Origin: Lutimaribacter pacificus
GTDB lineage: Bacteria > Pseudomonadota > Alphaproteobacteria > Rhodobacterales > Rhodobacteraceae
Length of the DNA stretch: 64,000 nt
NCBI RefSeq assembly: GCF_900142185.1
Contig: NZ_FQZZ01000014.1
Location: 1 to 64,000 of the forward strand
Direction of reading: 5' to 3'
A program made the position numbers and the translations under genes. The stretch's first letter is position 1. Every line of letters begins with the position of its first letter. Below the pieces are notes generated by a model that made no database searches, was not told the origin of the DNA, and saw only the letters and a program-made list of their open reading frames with translations. Positions 25,223 through 33,863 of the stretch are shown piece by piece.

Positions 25223-26128
25223 GTGAAAGCAGTCCAGTTCAATGAATATGGTGGCCCCGAGGTTCTGAAAATCGTCGAGATCGCCGAGCCGCACGCTGGC
25301 GCCGGCCAGGTGCGGATCGCGGTCCGGGCCGTGGGCGTCAACCCGGCGGAGTGGAAAATCCGGGCCGGGCTTTTCGGTGATTTCATGCCCGTTACCTTTC
25401 CCTCGGGCGTCGGTTTCGAGGCGGCCGGGATCGTGGATGAGGTCGGCGAAGGCGTGACCGGTGTCTCGGTCGGAGATGCCGTTTTCGGGTTCGGGACCAA
25501 CACGGCGGCAGAATACGCGGTGCTGACCAGTTGGGCCACCAAGCCGGACGACATGCCGTTCGACGTAGCCGGAGGTCTGGTCGTTGCTTCGGAAACGGCG
25601 ATACGCTGCCTCGACTACGTGGGGGCGAAAGCCGGCGATACCGTGCTGGTCTGCGGCGCCGCGGGCGGGGTGGGCTCTGCCCTGGTCCAGATCGCGCGGG
25701 CGCGCGGGATCACCGTCATCGGCACCGCAAGCACGCCGAAGCACGATTATCTGAGCGGGCTTGGCGCCATTCCGACGACATATGAACCCGGCCTCGCGAG
25801 CCGCGTAAAGGATCTGGCACCGCAAGGGGTGGATGCCGCGCTCGACCTGGCCGGCGCGGGCATCATCCCCGAACTGGTCGAGATCACCGGCGATCCGGCA
25901 CGGGTTCTTTCCATCGTCGATTTCACCGCCCCCGAACACGGCGCGCAATTCTCACCCACGCCCCAGGATCACCCGGAACGGGCGTTGGCCGAGGCGGCCC
26001 GGCTTTATTCCAAGGGCGCCCTGAATCTGCATGTGGAAAAGACCTTCCCGCTTGCGCAACTTGCCGACGCTCAGGCGCTCAGCGCCGAAGGGCACGTCAC
26101 GGGCAAGCTGGTCATTTCCGTCGGCTGA
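25223..26128 (+). CDS. Medium-chain NADP-dependent dehydrogenase/quinone oxidoreductase
   Basis: A 301-residue zinc-independent medium-chain dehydrogenase of the quinone oxidoreductase group. It opens with MKAVQFNEYGGPEVLKI, has the GroES-like fold to about residue 120, and the nucleotide-binding motif VLVCGAAGGVGSALVQIA. The zinc ligands of alcohol dehydrogenases are absent. It is preceded by AAAAGGAGA and is divergent from the LysR gene. It likely reduces quinones or enones with NADPH. Confidence 0.9.
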   Translation: MKAVQFNEYGGPEVLKIVEIAEPHAGAGQVRIAVRAVGVNPAEWKIRAGLFGDFMPVTFPSGVGFEAAGIVDEVGEGVTGVSVGDAVFGFGTNTAAEYAVLTSWATKPDDMPFDVAGGLVVASETAIRCLDYVGAKAGDTVLVCGAAGGVGSALVQIARARGITVIGTASTPKHDYLSGLGAIPTTYEPGLASRVKDLAPQGVDAALDLAGAGIIPELVEITGDPARVLSIVDFTAPEHGAQFSPTPQDHPERALAEAARLYSKGALNLHVEKTFPLAQLADAQALSAEGHVTGKLVISVG

Positions 26129-26230
26129 CCCGAGGGACGGGATGCACCTGCGGTAAACATCTGAAAATCACTTGTGGCACCCGGGCACGATCACCTTTGC
26201 CCGCGTGCCCAGCCCATCATGCGAGGCCCC

Positions 26231-27277
26231 ATGGAAATCGGAATCTTCACTTTTGGCGATGTCGGCACCAATCCACGCACCGGACAGTTCGTCGACGCCC
26301 CCGAACGCCTGCGCAACCTGGCGGAAGAGATCGTTCTGGCCGATCAGGTCGGGGTGGACGCGTATGGGCTGGGCGAACATCACAGGGCCGATTATGCTGT
26401 ATCGGCGATTGCCGTGGCGCTTGCCGCGGCGGCGACGCAGACAAAACACATACGCCTGACCAGCGCGGTATCGGTTCTGAGTTCCGACGACCCGGTGCGG
26501 GTGTTCCAGCAATTCGCAACCCTGGACGGCCTGAGCGAAGGCCGCGCCGAGATCATCGCCGGGCGCGGCGCCTTTACCGAGTCCTTCCCGCTTTTCGGCT
26601 ATGACTTAAACGATTACGACGATCTGTTCATCGAAAAGCTGCACATGCTGCTGGAAATCAACAAGCAAGAGCATGTGCGCTGGCCGGGCACCCGGCATAC
26701 CCAGCCGCTCAACGGGCTGGGTGTGTATCCGCGGCCCCGGCAGGAGCAGCTTCCGATCTGGATGGCGGTGGGCGGGACGCCGCAATCGGCGGCGCGTGCA
26801 GCCAATCTCGGCCTTCCCGCAGCCTTCGCCCTGATCCTTGGCGGCGAGTGGGCACGGATCGCGCCGATGCTCCAGCTCTATCACCAGACGGGTCACAGCG
26901 CGGGGCACGACACGTCCCGCCTGAAGACTTCGCTGAACGTCCACGGCTTTGTCCATGAAAGCATGGAAAAGGCGCTCGACATCTATTACCCGGCCCACGC
27001 CGCCTGGCAGGAGCATATGGGGCGCGAACGCGGCATGACCGCCCAAAGCCGCGACATGTTCACAAGGTTCTCGGGGCCGCGCGGCGGATATTTCGTCGGC
27101 GGACCCTCGGAAGTGGCCGAAAAGATCCTGGCCGCCCACGAGGTGCTGCGGTTCGACCGCATCATGCTGGAGCTGGGCATCGGGATAATCGACCATCGGG
27201 ATATGCTGGACGCCATCGAGATTCTCGGCACCCGCGTCATCCCCGAGGTGCGCAGGGCGCTTGCAAACGGAGCATAG
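26231..27277 (+). CDS. LLM-class flavin-dependent oxidoreductase
   Basis: A 348-residue luciferase-like (LLM) flavin enzyme. The TIM-barrel start MEIGIFTFGDVGTNPRTG, GLGEHHRADYAVS, LTSAVSVLSSDDPVRVFQQF and GRAEIIAGRGAFTESFPLFG match the family, and IWMAVGGTPQSAARAANLGLP follows. The ATG at 26231 starts exactly at the barrel; in-frame sequence upstream has no family resemblance. Substrate unknown. It is convergent with murB. Confidence 0.9.
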   Translation: MEIGIFTFGDVGTNPRTGQFVDAPERLRNLAEEIVLADQVGVDAYGLGEHHRADYAVSAIAVALAAAATQTKHIRLTSAVSVLSSDDPVRVFQQFATLDGLSEGRAEIIAGRGAFTESFPLFGYDLNDYDDLFIEKLHMLLEINKQEHVRWPGTRHTQPLNGLGVYPRPRQEQLPIWMAVGGTPQSAARAANLGLPAAFALILGGEWARIAPMLQLYHQTGHSAGHDTSRLKTSLNVHGFVHESMEKALDIYYPAHAAWQEHMGRERGMTAQSRDMFTRFSGPRGGYFVGGPSEVAEKILAAHEVLRFDRIMLELGIGIIDHRDMLDAIEILGTRVIPEVRRALANGA

Positions 27278-27291
27278 GGGCAGCACGGCCT

Positions 27292-28278
27292 TCAAGTCAG
27301 CGTAACGGGTTCCTGAACCAGGGTAACACCGAAACGGTCCCTGACCCTCTGGATCGCCAGTGCGGCCAGGTCCTGCACATCGCCGAAGGTCGCGCCGCCG
27401 TGGTTCACAATCACAAGCGCATGTTTCGCGTGGAACCCCGCACCGCCGAGCCGATGGCCCTTCAATCCGCAGGCCTCGATCAGCCAGCCGGCCGACAGCT
27501 TGATCCCGCCGGGAACCGGATGCCCGGGCACGCCGCCGACCTCCTGCCGCATATGGGCGGGAACGATCGGGTTGTGGAAAAACGATCCGACATTGCCGGT
27601 GATCCGCCAGTCCGGCAGCTTCGCGCCCCGGATGGCGAGCACGGCCGCCATGATCGCGCCGGGATCGCTGGCGTCCGGCAGGCCCTTCAGCCCCGCATGG
27701 CTGAGCACCGGCCGCCAGTGACGCGGCAGCGAAAGGGTGACCTCGGTCACGATATACCGGCCCGGTTCATCCTTGAAACGGCTGTGGCGATAGGCGAAGC
27801 GGCAGGCGTCCTTTCCAAGATGCACCAGATCGCCCGTCCGGGTATCAAGCGCCGTCAACTCCTGGAAAACGTCCGAAAGTTCGATGCCGTAAGCCCCGAT
27901 ATTCTGGATCGGCGCAGCGCCGACCGTTCCAGGAATGCCGGCCAGATTCTCCAACCCGCCGATCCCCTGACCGACCGTCCGGCGCACCAGATCCGACCAG
28001 TCCTCGCCCGCGCTGGCCGTCACGCGGACACCGCCGGAAAAGCCCTGTTCGATGCGACAGCCCCCAAGGTCGATCCTGCCGACCACGGCGTTGACGGTTT
28101 CGGCAAGGACGCAATTGCTGCCACCGCCCAGAACGTGAAACGGCAGATACCTGGCCCTGGCGAATTCGATCATCCGCATGATATCGCCGATATCCGAGAT
28201 CACACCACCGTACAGCGCGCGCGAGGGCAGGCCCAGCGTGTTGTGCCCGGACAGGTCGAAACCTTCGGTCAGGGTCAT
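27292..28278 (-). CDS. murB: UDP-N-acetylenolpyruvoylglucosamine reductase, E. coli type
   Basis: A 328-residue MurB, which reduces the enolpyruvyl group in UDP-MurNAc synthesis using NADPH and FAD. It is of the E. coli (type I) form: GLENLAGIPGTVGAAPIQNIGAYGIEL is close to the E. coli sequence here broken by one insertion, and the catalytic serine is in GNVGSFFHNP. Alphaproteobacteria normally carry a type II MurB in the dcw cell-wall cluster; none of the mur or fts genes is near this copy. It may be a second, acquired murB. Confidence 0.9.
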   Translation of the reverse strand: MTLTEGFDLSGHNTLGLPSRALYGGVISDIGDIMRMIEFARARYLPFHVLGGGSNCVLAETVNAVVGRIDLGGCRIEQGFSGGVRVTASAGEDWSDLVRRTVGQGIGGLENLAGIPGTVGAAPIQNIGAYGIELSDVFQELTALDTRTGDLVHLGKDACRFAYRHSRFKDEPGRYIVTEVTLSLPRHWRPVLSHAGLKGLPDASDPGAIMAAVLAIRGAKLPDWRITGNVGSFFHNPIVPAHMRQEVGGVPGHPVPGGIKLSAGWLIEACGLKGHRLGGAGFHAKHALVIVNHGGATFGDVQDLAALAIQRVRDRFGVTLVQEPVTLT

Positions 28279-28334
28279 TGACCGCCTCGCAAGCTAGGCG
28301 TTCCCGGTCTTCGGGCCATGTCCCGCGAGAAATT

Positions 28335-29000
28335 TCACGGCCGCGCTTCCGAGATCAGATAGGTGCAGCGGCGCCCGCCGTCGACGATGTGCTCCACCCG
28401 CTCGACCGACGTGCCCTTGCCAAGGATGCTTTTGAAAACTGCCTTTTCGGCGCGGCAGAAGCCCTGGCAAAAGGTTGCGGCGGCACAGATCGGGCAATGG
28501 TTTTCAATCAGCCGGAACGCGCCGTCCCCGGTTTCTTCGACCGTGGCCATGTACCCTTCGATACTGCGCAGTTCGGCCAGTTTTGTCACGCGGTCCTGCA
28601 AATCGGTGCACTCGGCCATCGCGGCCTTGTACCGGGTCTCGGTACCCGCCTCGCGCGCGGCGATGATCTGGTCCAGCGCATCCGGGCCCAGCACATCCGA
28701 GATGCTGCGCAGGATCTCGACGCTCAGCGCGGCATGGGTGTCGGGAAACCGTGCCTGCCCCGCCTGCGTCAGATGCCAGTGAACCGCCGGACGCCCGCGC
28801 CCCGCGCTGCGGCGCTCTTCGGTGACCAGCCCGTCCTCGAGCAGTTTCAAAAGCTGTTGCCGCGCCGCCTCGCCCGTGATCTGCAGCATCTCGCCTACCT
28901 GCCCCGAGGTCAGCGCACCATGCATCTTGAGCACCATCAAAATGCGTTCCGAAGGGGCTCGCGGCGACCATGCAGTTTTTTCCAAGTCATCGCTTGACAT
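28335..29000 (-). CDS. SufR-like winged-helix regulator with C-terminal cysteines
   Basis: A 221-residue regulator with an N-terminal winged helix (about residues 20-85, SERILMVLKMHGALTSGQVG and AARQQLLKLLEDGLVTEE) and a C-terminal cysteine-rich part: NHCPICAAATFCQGFCRAE, followed by another in GRRCTYLISE. This layout resembles SufR-type iron-sulfur regulators. The ATG at 29000 is used because the helix-turn-helix begins shortly after it and GGGGAC lies upstream; an upstream frame extends to 29057. It is divergent from sodB. Confidence 0.8.
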   Translation of the reverse strand: MSSDDLEKTAWSPRAPSERILMVLKMHGALTSGQVGEMLQITGEAARQQLLKLLEDGLVTEERRSAGRGRPAVHWHLTQAGQARFPDTHAALSVEILRSISDVLGPDALDQIIAAREAGTETRYKAAMAECTDLQDRVTKLAELRSIEGYMATVEETGDGAFRLIENHCPICAAATFCQGFCRAEKAVFKSILGKGTSVERVEHIVDGGRRCTYLISEARP

Positions 29001-29088
29001 ATTGTCCCCGATGTTTTTCAAAGCATCTACTTGTTTTAATATCGAGGTGAGGCGCACTGTGCAAGTGTCCGCTCACAAGGAGATGAAA

Positions 29089-29691
29089 ATGACCTTCAAC
29101 CTTCCCTCACTGAACTACGCACATTCGGCCCTGGCCGAACGCGGCATGAGCCAGGAAACCCTTGAACTGCACCATGACAAACACCACCAGGCCTATGTGA
29201 CCGCCCTGAACGGTTTTGTCGACGCCAATGCCGACCTTCAGGGCAAGTCTCTGGAAGAGATCATTGCCCTGACCTATGGCGACAGCGACCGCGCGCCGGT
29301 CTTCAACAATGCCGGCCAGCATTGGAACCACGTCCATTTCTGGAACGCGCTTTCGCCCGCGGGCGGCGGCATCCCCGGCGCTCTCGAAACGAAGCTGGTC
29401 GCCGATTTCGGATCGGTCGATGCGTTCAAAGAGGCGTTCAAGGCCGCGGCCATCGGTCAGTTCGGTTCGGGCTGGGCCTGGCTGATCCAGAAATCCGACG
29501 GCAGCCTGACCGTGACCAAGACCCCCAACGGGGTGAACCCGCTGGCCACCGGCGAGGGCACCGCCCTGCTGGGCCTCGACGTCTGGGAACACAGCTATTA
29601 TGTCGATTTCCGCAACCGGCGCCCGGATTACGTGACCAACTTCCTCGACAACCTGGCGAATTACGAATTCGCCGAAGCGAACCTTTCCTGA
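29089..29691 (+). CDS. sodB: Superoxide dismutase (Fe/Mn family)
   Basis: A 200-residue cytoplasmic Fe/Mn superoxide dismutase. Metal ligands lie in HHDKHHQAYV, NHVHFWNAL and DVWEHSYYVDFRNRRPDY. NAGQHWNH carries glutamine at the position typical of iron enzymes, so the iron type is preferred. The ATG at 29089 stands six bases after AAGGAG; an in-frame ATG two codons earlier overlaps that site. Short inverted repeats (GCAC-T-GTGC; GTGAG/CTCAC at 29047-29076) lie in the leader. It is divergent from the SufR-like gene. Confidence 0.95.
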   Translation: MTFNLPSLNYAHSALAERGMSQETLELHHDKHHQAYVTALNGFVDANADLQGKSLEEIIALTYGDSDRAPVFNNAGQHWNHVHFWNALSPAGGGIPGALETKLVADFGSVDAFKEAFKAAAIGQFGSGWAWLIQKSDGSLTVTKTPNGVNPLATGEGTALLGLDVWEHSYYVDFRNRRPDYVTNFLDNLANYEFAEANLS

Positions 29692-29700
29692 CAGGACACC

Positions 29701-29726
29701 GCCCGCCGCGATCATCCGTGGCGGGC
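29701..29726. terminator. Hairpin after sodB
   Basis: A ten-base-pair stem (GCCCGCC with GGCGGGC, extended by three inner pairs, loop ATCATC) follows the sodB stop by nine bases. It lacks a T-run, so it is a possible attenuator between sodB and fdxA. Confidence 0.5.
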
Positions 29727-29751
29727 GGGCAACGCGCGACTGGATGCCGGA

Positions 29752-30090
29752 ATGACCTATGTCGTCACTGAGAACTGTATCGCCTGCAAACACATGGATT
29801 GCGTCGAGGTCTGCCCCGTGGATTGCTTTTACGAAGGCGAGAACATGCTGGTGATCCATCCCGACGAATGCATCGACTGCGGCGTGTGCGAACCGGAATG
29901 CCCCGTTGACGCGATCCGCCCCGATACCGAGCCCGAGGCAGACCGCTGGGTTGATTTCAACCGGAAATACGCCGAAATGTGGCCTGTCATAACCCAGATC
30001 GGTGTGCCGCCGGAAAACGCGAAAGAGATGGACGGCGTGCCCGACAAGCTGGAAAAGTTCTTTTCACCCAGACCGGGGAGTGGATCATGA
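29752..30090 (+). CDS. fdxA: FdxA-type 7Fe ferredoxin
   Basis: A 112-residue FdxA ferredoxin, a small electron carrier with one [3Fe-4S] and one [4Fe-4S] cluster. The cluster motifs are visible as [17 protein letters not shown] and [17 protein letters not shown], and the C-terminal extension [17 protein letters not shown] is typical of FdxA. The TGA overlaps the ATG of the flavin reductase gene by four bases. Confidence 0.95.
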   Translation: MTYVVTENCIACKHMDCVEVCPVDCFYEGENMLVIHPDECIDCGVCEPECPVDAIRPDTEPEADRWVDFNRKYAEMWPVITQIGVPPENAKEMDGVPDKLEKFFSPRPGSGS

Positions 30091-30635
30091 GTGTCGATCC
30101 CAGCAAATTGACCGCCGCATCGGGGCTGAAGCTGGACCCGGCCTTTCGCAGCGATGTCGCCATCGCGGATTTCCGTGATGCCATGGCCTCGCTGGCCGCG
30201 ACCGCCTGCCTTGTGACGGCGCGGGACGACGAGCGCCGCCTGGGCCGCACGGTGACGGCCGCCTTTTCCCTGAGCGCGGAACCGCCGGCAATCATGGTCT
30301 CTATCGACAGGCGCGCGGCGCTGGCCGATGCGATCCGCCGGCGCCGGGGCTTTTCCTTTGCCCTGATGTCCACGGCCCAGCGGGACGTGGCCGACGCCTT
30401 TGCCGGCAAGGTGCCTGCCGAGGGCCGGTTCGAGCATGGCGAATGGCAGGACTGGCCTTCGGGTCATCCAAGGCTTGGCGGGGCGGTCGCCGCGATGGAT
30501 TGCGCCGTGATCGGCGAGATCGAGCTTGGCGGCCATGTGCTTTTCGTCGGCGGGCTGAGGGAAATCGCCCTCAACCGCGAGGCGATGCCGCTGGTCTGGC
30601 ATCACCGCCAATACAACGCCATCCACCCGCTCTGA
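30087..30635 (+). CDS. Flavin reductase family protein
   Basis: A 182-residue FMN-binding split-barrel protein of the flavin reductase (DIM6/NTAB, HpaC-like) family. It begins with [22 protein letters not shown] and shows [26 protein letters not shown], the flavin-binding block. The ATGA overlap with fdxA suggests they work in one electron path: NAD(P)H to flavin, with the ferredoxin as alternative carrier. Partner oxygenase unknown. Confidence 0.88.
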   Translation: MSVDPSKLTAASGLKLDPAFRSDVAIADFRDAMASLAATACLVTARDDERRLGRTVTAAFSLSAEPPAIMVSIDRRAALADAIRRRRGFSFALMSTAQRDVADAFAGKVPAEGRFEHGEWQDWPSGHPRLGGAVAAMDCAVIGEIELGGHVLFVGGLREIALNREAMPLVWHHRQYNAIHPL

Positions 30636-30718
30636 TGCGCGGGTATCCGATCAAACCGGCCTTCGTGGCCTGACGACGCAGCGCATGGCATGATAAACAG
30701 GCCAGGAAAGGCACGCAC

Positions 30719-31072
30719 ATGAAACGATTTTCCCTTCGGAACCTTTTTGCCTGGCTTCTGGCCGCCTTCTTCGTGATCGGCGGCACGATGAACATCTTTG
30801 CAACCGAACAAATCCTCGCCGATTACGACCGCTGGGGATATCCGGGCTGGTTTCACTATCTGACCGGGACGCTGGAATGGGCATCGGCGATCCTGATGAT
30901 CTTTCCGGCCACACGGCTTGCCGGCAGCGCCCTGGCTGGCTGCGTGATGCTGGGCGCCGCCGCCACGGTTCTTTCGCACGGGGAATATGGCCATGCCGTG
31001 CCGCCGCTGGTGGTTCTGGCCCTCGTGTGCCTGAACCTCTGGCTGACATGGCGCGCACGGAATACGGCCTGA
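30719..31072 (+). CDS. DoxX-like small membrane protein
   Basis: A 117-residue membrane protein with about four hydrophobic helices, matching the DoxX-like group: FAWLLAAFFVIGGTMNIF, GWFHYLTGTLEWASAILM and PATRLAGSALAGCVMLGAAAT. DoxX-like proteins are linked to quinone or terminal oxidase function in some organisms, but the role is poorly known. It stands alone, with a good AGGAAAGG before the ATG, and is convergent with the GT2 gene. Confidence 0.75.
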   Translation: MKRFSLRNLFAWLLAAFFVIGGTMNIFATEQILADYDRWGYPGWFHYLTGTLEWASAILMIFPATRLAGSALAGCVMLGAAATVLSHGEYGHAVPPLVVLALVCLNLWLTWRARNTA

Positions 31073-31110
31073 CATCACCGCCCCGGCAGGAAGGCACAGC
31101 CATCGGGCCG

Positions 31111-31896
31111 CTACTGCACCGCGCCGGGCCTTGCCTTTCCGTGTGAACCCGCCACCGGGACAGGCCCGCATTCTTCATGGCGCGGCGGGCCCTTGCGCAT
31201 GATCAGCCATGCCGCGCCCAGAAGATCGGGAATACCGACAAGGCCGCGCCTGAGATTGCTGTATTTCGACTGGCCGCCCTGACGTTCCCGATGCGTCACA
31301 TCGACAGTTTCGACCCGCCACCCCTCGCGGAGCATCATCGCGGGCATGAAGCGATGGATGTGGTCGAACCACGGCAGATCCAGATACGCCTCGCGGCGAA
31401 AAGCCTTCAGCCCGCACCCGCTGTCGCGGATGTTGTCCCTGAGCAAGGCGCCGCGCAACCCGTTGGCAAAGCGCGAGGCAAATCGCTTCGCCACGGTATC
31501 GCGCCGCAGGATGCGCTGCCCCTGCACCAGGCCCAGCGCGCAGACCTCGGGGGCGGTGCTGCGAAAGGGGGCCAGCAGGGCGGGAATCTGGTCGGGCGGG
31601 TTCTGGCCATCGCCGTCCAGCGTCACGATCAGGCGGCCATGGGCAAAGCGAACCCCCTTGCGGATGGACGCCGACTGTCCGGCGGACACCTTGTTGTGCA
31701 GCGGGATCAGCCAGTTGCAGCGCGCCGCCAGTTCCCTGAGTTTTGCATCAGTGCCGTCCGTGGACCCGTCATCGACGACGATCACCTCGAAGTTTTCGCC
31801 GCTGAGCACCGCGCCGACCTCTTCGATCAAGGGGGCGATGGCGACGACCTCGTCCTTTGCGGGGATGACGATACTGATCATGTTCGGATCGCTCAT
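31111..31896 (-). CDS. Family 2 glycosyltransferase (DPM1/ArnC-like)
   Basis: A 261-residue GT-A fold glycosyltransferase of family 2 related to dolichol- or undecaprenyl-phosphate sugar transferases. It has ISIVIPAKDEVVAIAPLIEE, VIVVDDGSTDGTDAKLRELA, the metal-binding LDGDGQNPPDQIPALL and a conserved GLKAFRREAYLDLP. There are no C-terminal membrane helices, unlike ArnC. It likely makes the lipid-linked sugar used by the ArnT-like protein encoded upstream; the two genes overlap by four bases. Confidence 0.9.
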   Translation of the reverse strand: MSDPNMISIVIPAKDEVVAIAPLIEEVGAVLSGENFEVIVVDDGSTDGTDAKLRELAARCNWLIPLHNKVSAGQSASIRKGVRFAHGRLIVTLDGDGQNPPDQIPALLAPFRSTAPEVCALGLVQGQRILRRDTVAKRFASRFANGLRGALLRDNIRDSGCGLKAFRREAYLDLPWFDHIHRFMPAMMLREGWRVETVDVTHRERQGGQSKYSNLRRGLVGIPDLLGAAWLIMRKGPPRHEECGPVPVAGSHGKARPGAVQ

Positions 31897-33479
31897 GTCT
31901 GGCCTTCCTTTCCGTCGGATATGGCAGTGCGATAGATGCCGTAGCGGCGGTCGCGGAAATTCACGACCTTCCAGGGGTCTTCGGGCAGGCGGAACCGCTC
32001 CAGCCGCGTGACGAAGACCCCGCCCGGATGATCCGCCTGCCAGGCCCGGACCTCGTCGGTGGTGTAGAGAACCGTAATGGGCCGGGTGGCGCGGGCGGCA
32101 AAGTTGAACTCGGCGTGATAGGTGCCATCGCCATAAACGGCGAAGCCTTGGGCCTCATGGGCTGCGGCGACCTGCCCGATCACGCGCGCATCATAGGCGT
32201 TATAAACCCCCGTGAACCGGACAGTCAGGCCCAGACAAAGGACCAATCCGAGCGACAGGATGGCCCCACCCCGCAGGGGTGATGTGCTGAGCGCAAGGCC
32301 GCAGATCGCAAGAAGGCCCAGACCGACCGCGAGAAGCGCGAGCTTCGGCTCGAGCAACGCGGTCAGCCCGAAGGTGTCGATCACGCCAAGACCCGCGAGC
32401 CCGAAAACTACGCCCAGAAGCGCGACCGGCAGCGCCGCCAGCCAGACACGATGCACGCCCTCACCGGGCAAGACCCGCGCTACCAGCAAGGCCATGGCGG
32501 GGAGTTCCGGCACCAGGTAGTGCAGTTGCTTGCCGTCTATAAGGCTGAACAGCGCGAAAGCCGGAACAACCCAGCACAGGATCAGACGCAGCCCCGGCCC
32601 CGACCAGCCGGCGCGCAGCGAGGCACGCCAGATTTGCGGCATCCAGATCCATGGGAAAAGCAGCAGCGGCAGGGCCAGCAGGTACCAGTAGATCGGGCGC
32701 GAATGCGCGAAGGACTGAGTGATACGCCCCGCGCTCTGCTTCCACAGGATCGCGTTTCTGTATTCTTCCCCACCCTGTATGATGGCGGGCAAAAGCCACA
32801 GCAGAACGATGGCCAGCCCCGCAAGGATCGCAATCCCGATCCCCGCTCCAAGCTGCCCGGCCGTAACCGGCCCCGCCTCTTCTGCCATTTGCCGCCCCCA
32901 GACCGGCATCAACACCGCGACCGGCAGCAGGTGGATGAAGATGACCGGCCCCTTGGCCAGCGTGCCCAGCGCAAGGCCAAAGCCGAAAACCAGCCAGAAC
33001 TGCCAGCGCGAGCTGCGCGCAACGGCAACAAGGCTCATGACACCGACAAGCACCGCCACCGTCAGGGCCGCATCGAACATCAGCGACCCGCCGAAAACCA
33101 CAAAGGCAAAGCTGCCCGCCAGCGCCCAGGCCGCGCGCCCCGCGATCCCGGTTTCGCCCGGCCAGATCCGTTGCGCCAGCCGCGCGGTCAGGAAGATCGC
33201 CAGAAGTGCAAAGGCCGGACCGACCACGCGCGCGCCAACCTCTGAAACGCCGAACATCGCCCAGACCAGGTTGATGCTCCAGAACAGGAGGGGCGGCTTG
33301 TGGGTATAAAGCGCGAAATTCTTGGTCGGCACGAAATGATCGCCCGACTGGAACATCTCCCACGCGACCGCGATGTACCGTGTTTCATCGACGGGCAGCA
33401 AAGGGCGCAGGAATATCCCGGCCAGCGCGACGATGGCAAACAGCGCCAGCGCCCCCCCGGTACGCGACGCTGTCGTCAT
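31893..33479 (-). CDS. ArnT-like GT83 membrane glycosyltransferase
   Basis: A 528-residue integral-membrane glycosyltransferase of the ArnT/PMT (GT83) type, which transfers a sugar from a polyprenyl carrier to a periplasmic acceptor such as lipid A. About twelve hydrophobic segments are seen. The first loop has RPLLPVDETRYIAVAWEMFQSG, the family motif holding the catalytic aspartate and glutamate, and THKPPLLFW follows. The ATG at 33479 was chosen since the membrane topology begins there. It overlaps its neighbours by four bases on both sides, so the three genes form one translationally coupled operon. Confidence 0.9.
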   Translation of the reverse strand: MTTASRTGGALALFAIVALAGIFLRPLLPVDETRYIAVAWEMFQSGDHFVPTKNFALYTHKPPLLFWSINLVWAMFGVSEVGARVVGPAFALLAIFLTARLAQRIWPGETGIAGRAAWALAGSFAFVVFGGSLMFDAALTVAVLVGVMSLVAVARSSRWQFWLVFGFGLALGTLAKGPVIFIHLLPVAVLMPVWGRQMAEEAGPVTAGQLGAGIGIAILAGLAIVLLWLLPAIIQGGEEYRNAILWKQSAGRITQSFAHSRPIYWYLLALPLLLFPWIWMPQIWRASLRAGWSGPGLRLILCWVVPAFALFSLIDGKQLHYLVPELPAMALLVARVLPGEGVHRVWLAALPVALLGVVFGLAGLGVIDTFGLTALLEPKLALLAVGLGLLAICGLALSTSPLRGGAILSLGLVLCLGLTVRFTGVYNAYDARVIGQVAAAHEAQGFAVYGDGTYHAEFNFAARATRPITVLYTTDEVRAWQADHPGGVFVTRLERFRLPEDPWKVVNFRDRRYGIYRTAISDGKEGQT

Positions 33480-33748
33480 GCTGCCTTTTCCCGTGCCGAG
33501 CGCGCCAGCAGCATCAGGTTCCGCAGGTAGATGAAAAGACCCATACCCTGCCCCAGGATGAACACCGGGTCCTGCCGGTAGAGCGCATAGGTCAGCAGCG
33601 TCAGACCGCCGGCCAGCGACAGCCACCAGAAGGCGACCGGCACCACGCTTTCGCGGCGGCGTTCGCTTGCCAGCCACTGAACCAGAAAGCGGGATGTGAA
33701 CAGGAGTTGCCCCGCGAATCCGACTACGATCCAGAATGTATCCGACAT
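33476..33748 (-). CDS. Lipid-A-disaccharide synthase N-terminal-domain (LABN) membrane protein
   Basis: A 90-residue protein with three hydrophobic segments, matching the LABN domain found at the N-terminus of some lipid-A-disaccharide synthases and as free proteins beside GT2/ArnT genes. It shows LLFTSRFLVQWLASERRRESVVP broken as LLFTSRFLVQWLASE plus RRRESVVPVAFWW, and LGQGMGLFIYLRNL. It is thought to be a PQ-loop-like transporter or flippase component. It is the first gene of the envelope operon and is divergent from the response regulator. Confidence 0.88.
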   Translation of the reverse strand: MSDTFWIVVGFAGQLLFTSRFLVQWLASERRRESVVPVAFWWLSLAGGLTLLTYALYRQDPVFILGQGMGLFIYLRNLMLLARSAREKAA

Positions 33749-33863
33749 CGGCCTGTGTCCTTCTGCGTCTGCCCGTGATTTCCTGTGCGTATGGCAGTGG
33801 ACACTTACGCGAACCTGACGGATCGCTTATAAGAGCCGGGAATTTTCGGGCGTGCGAGGCGCG

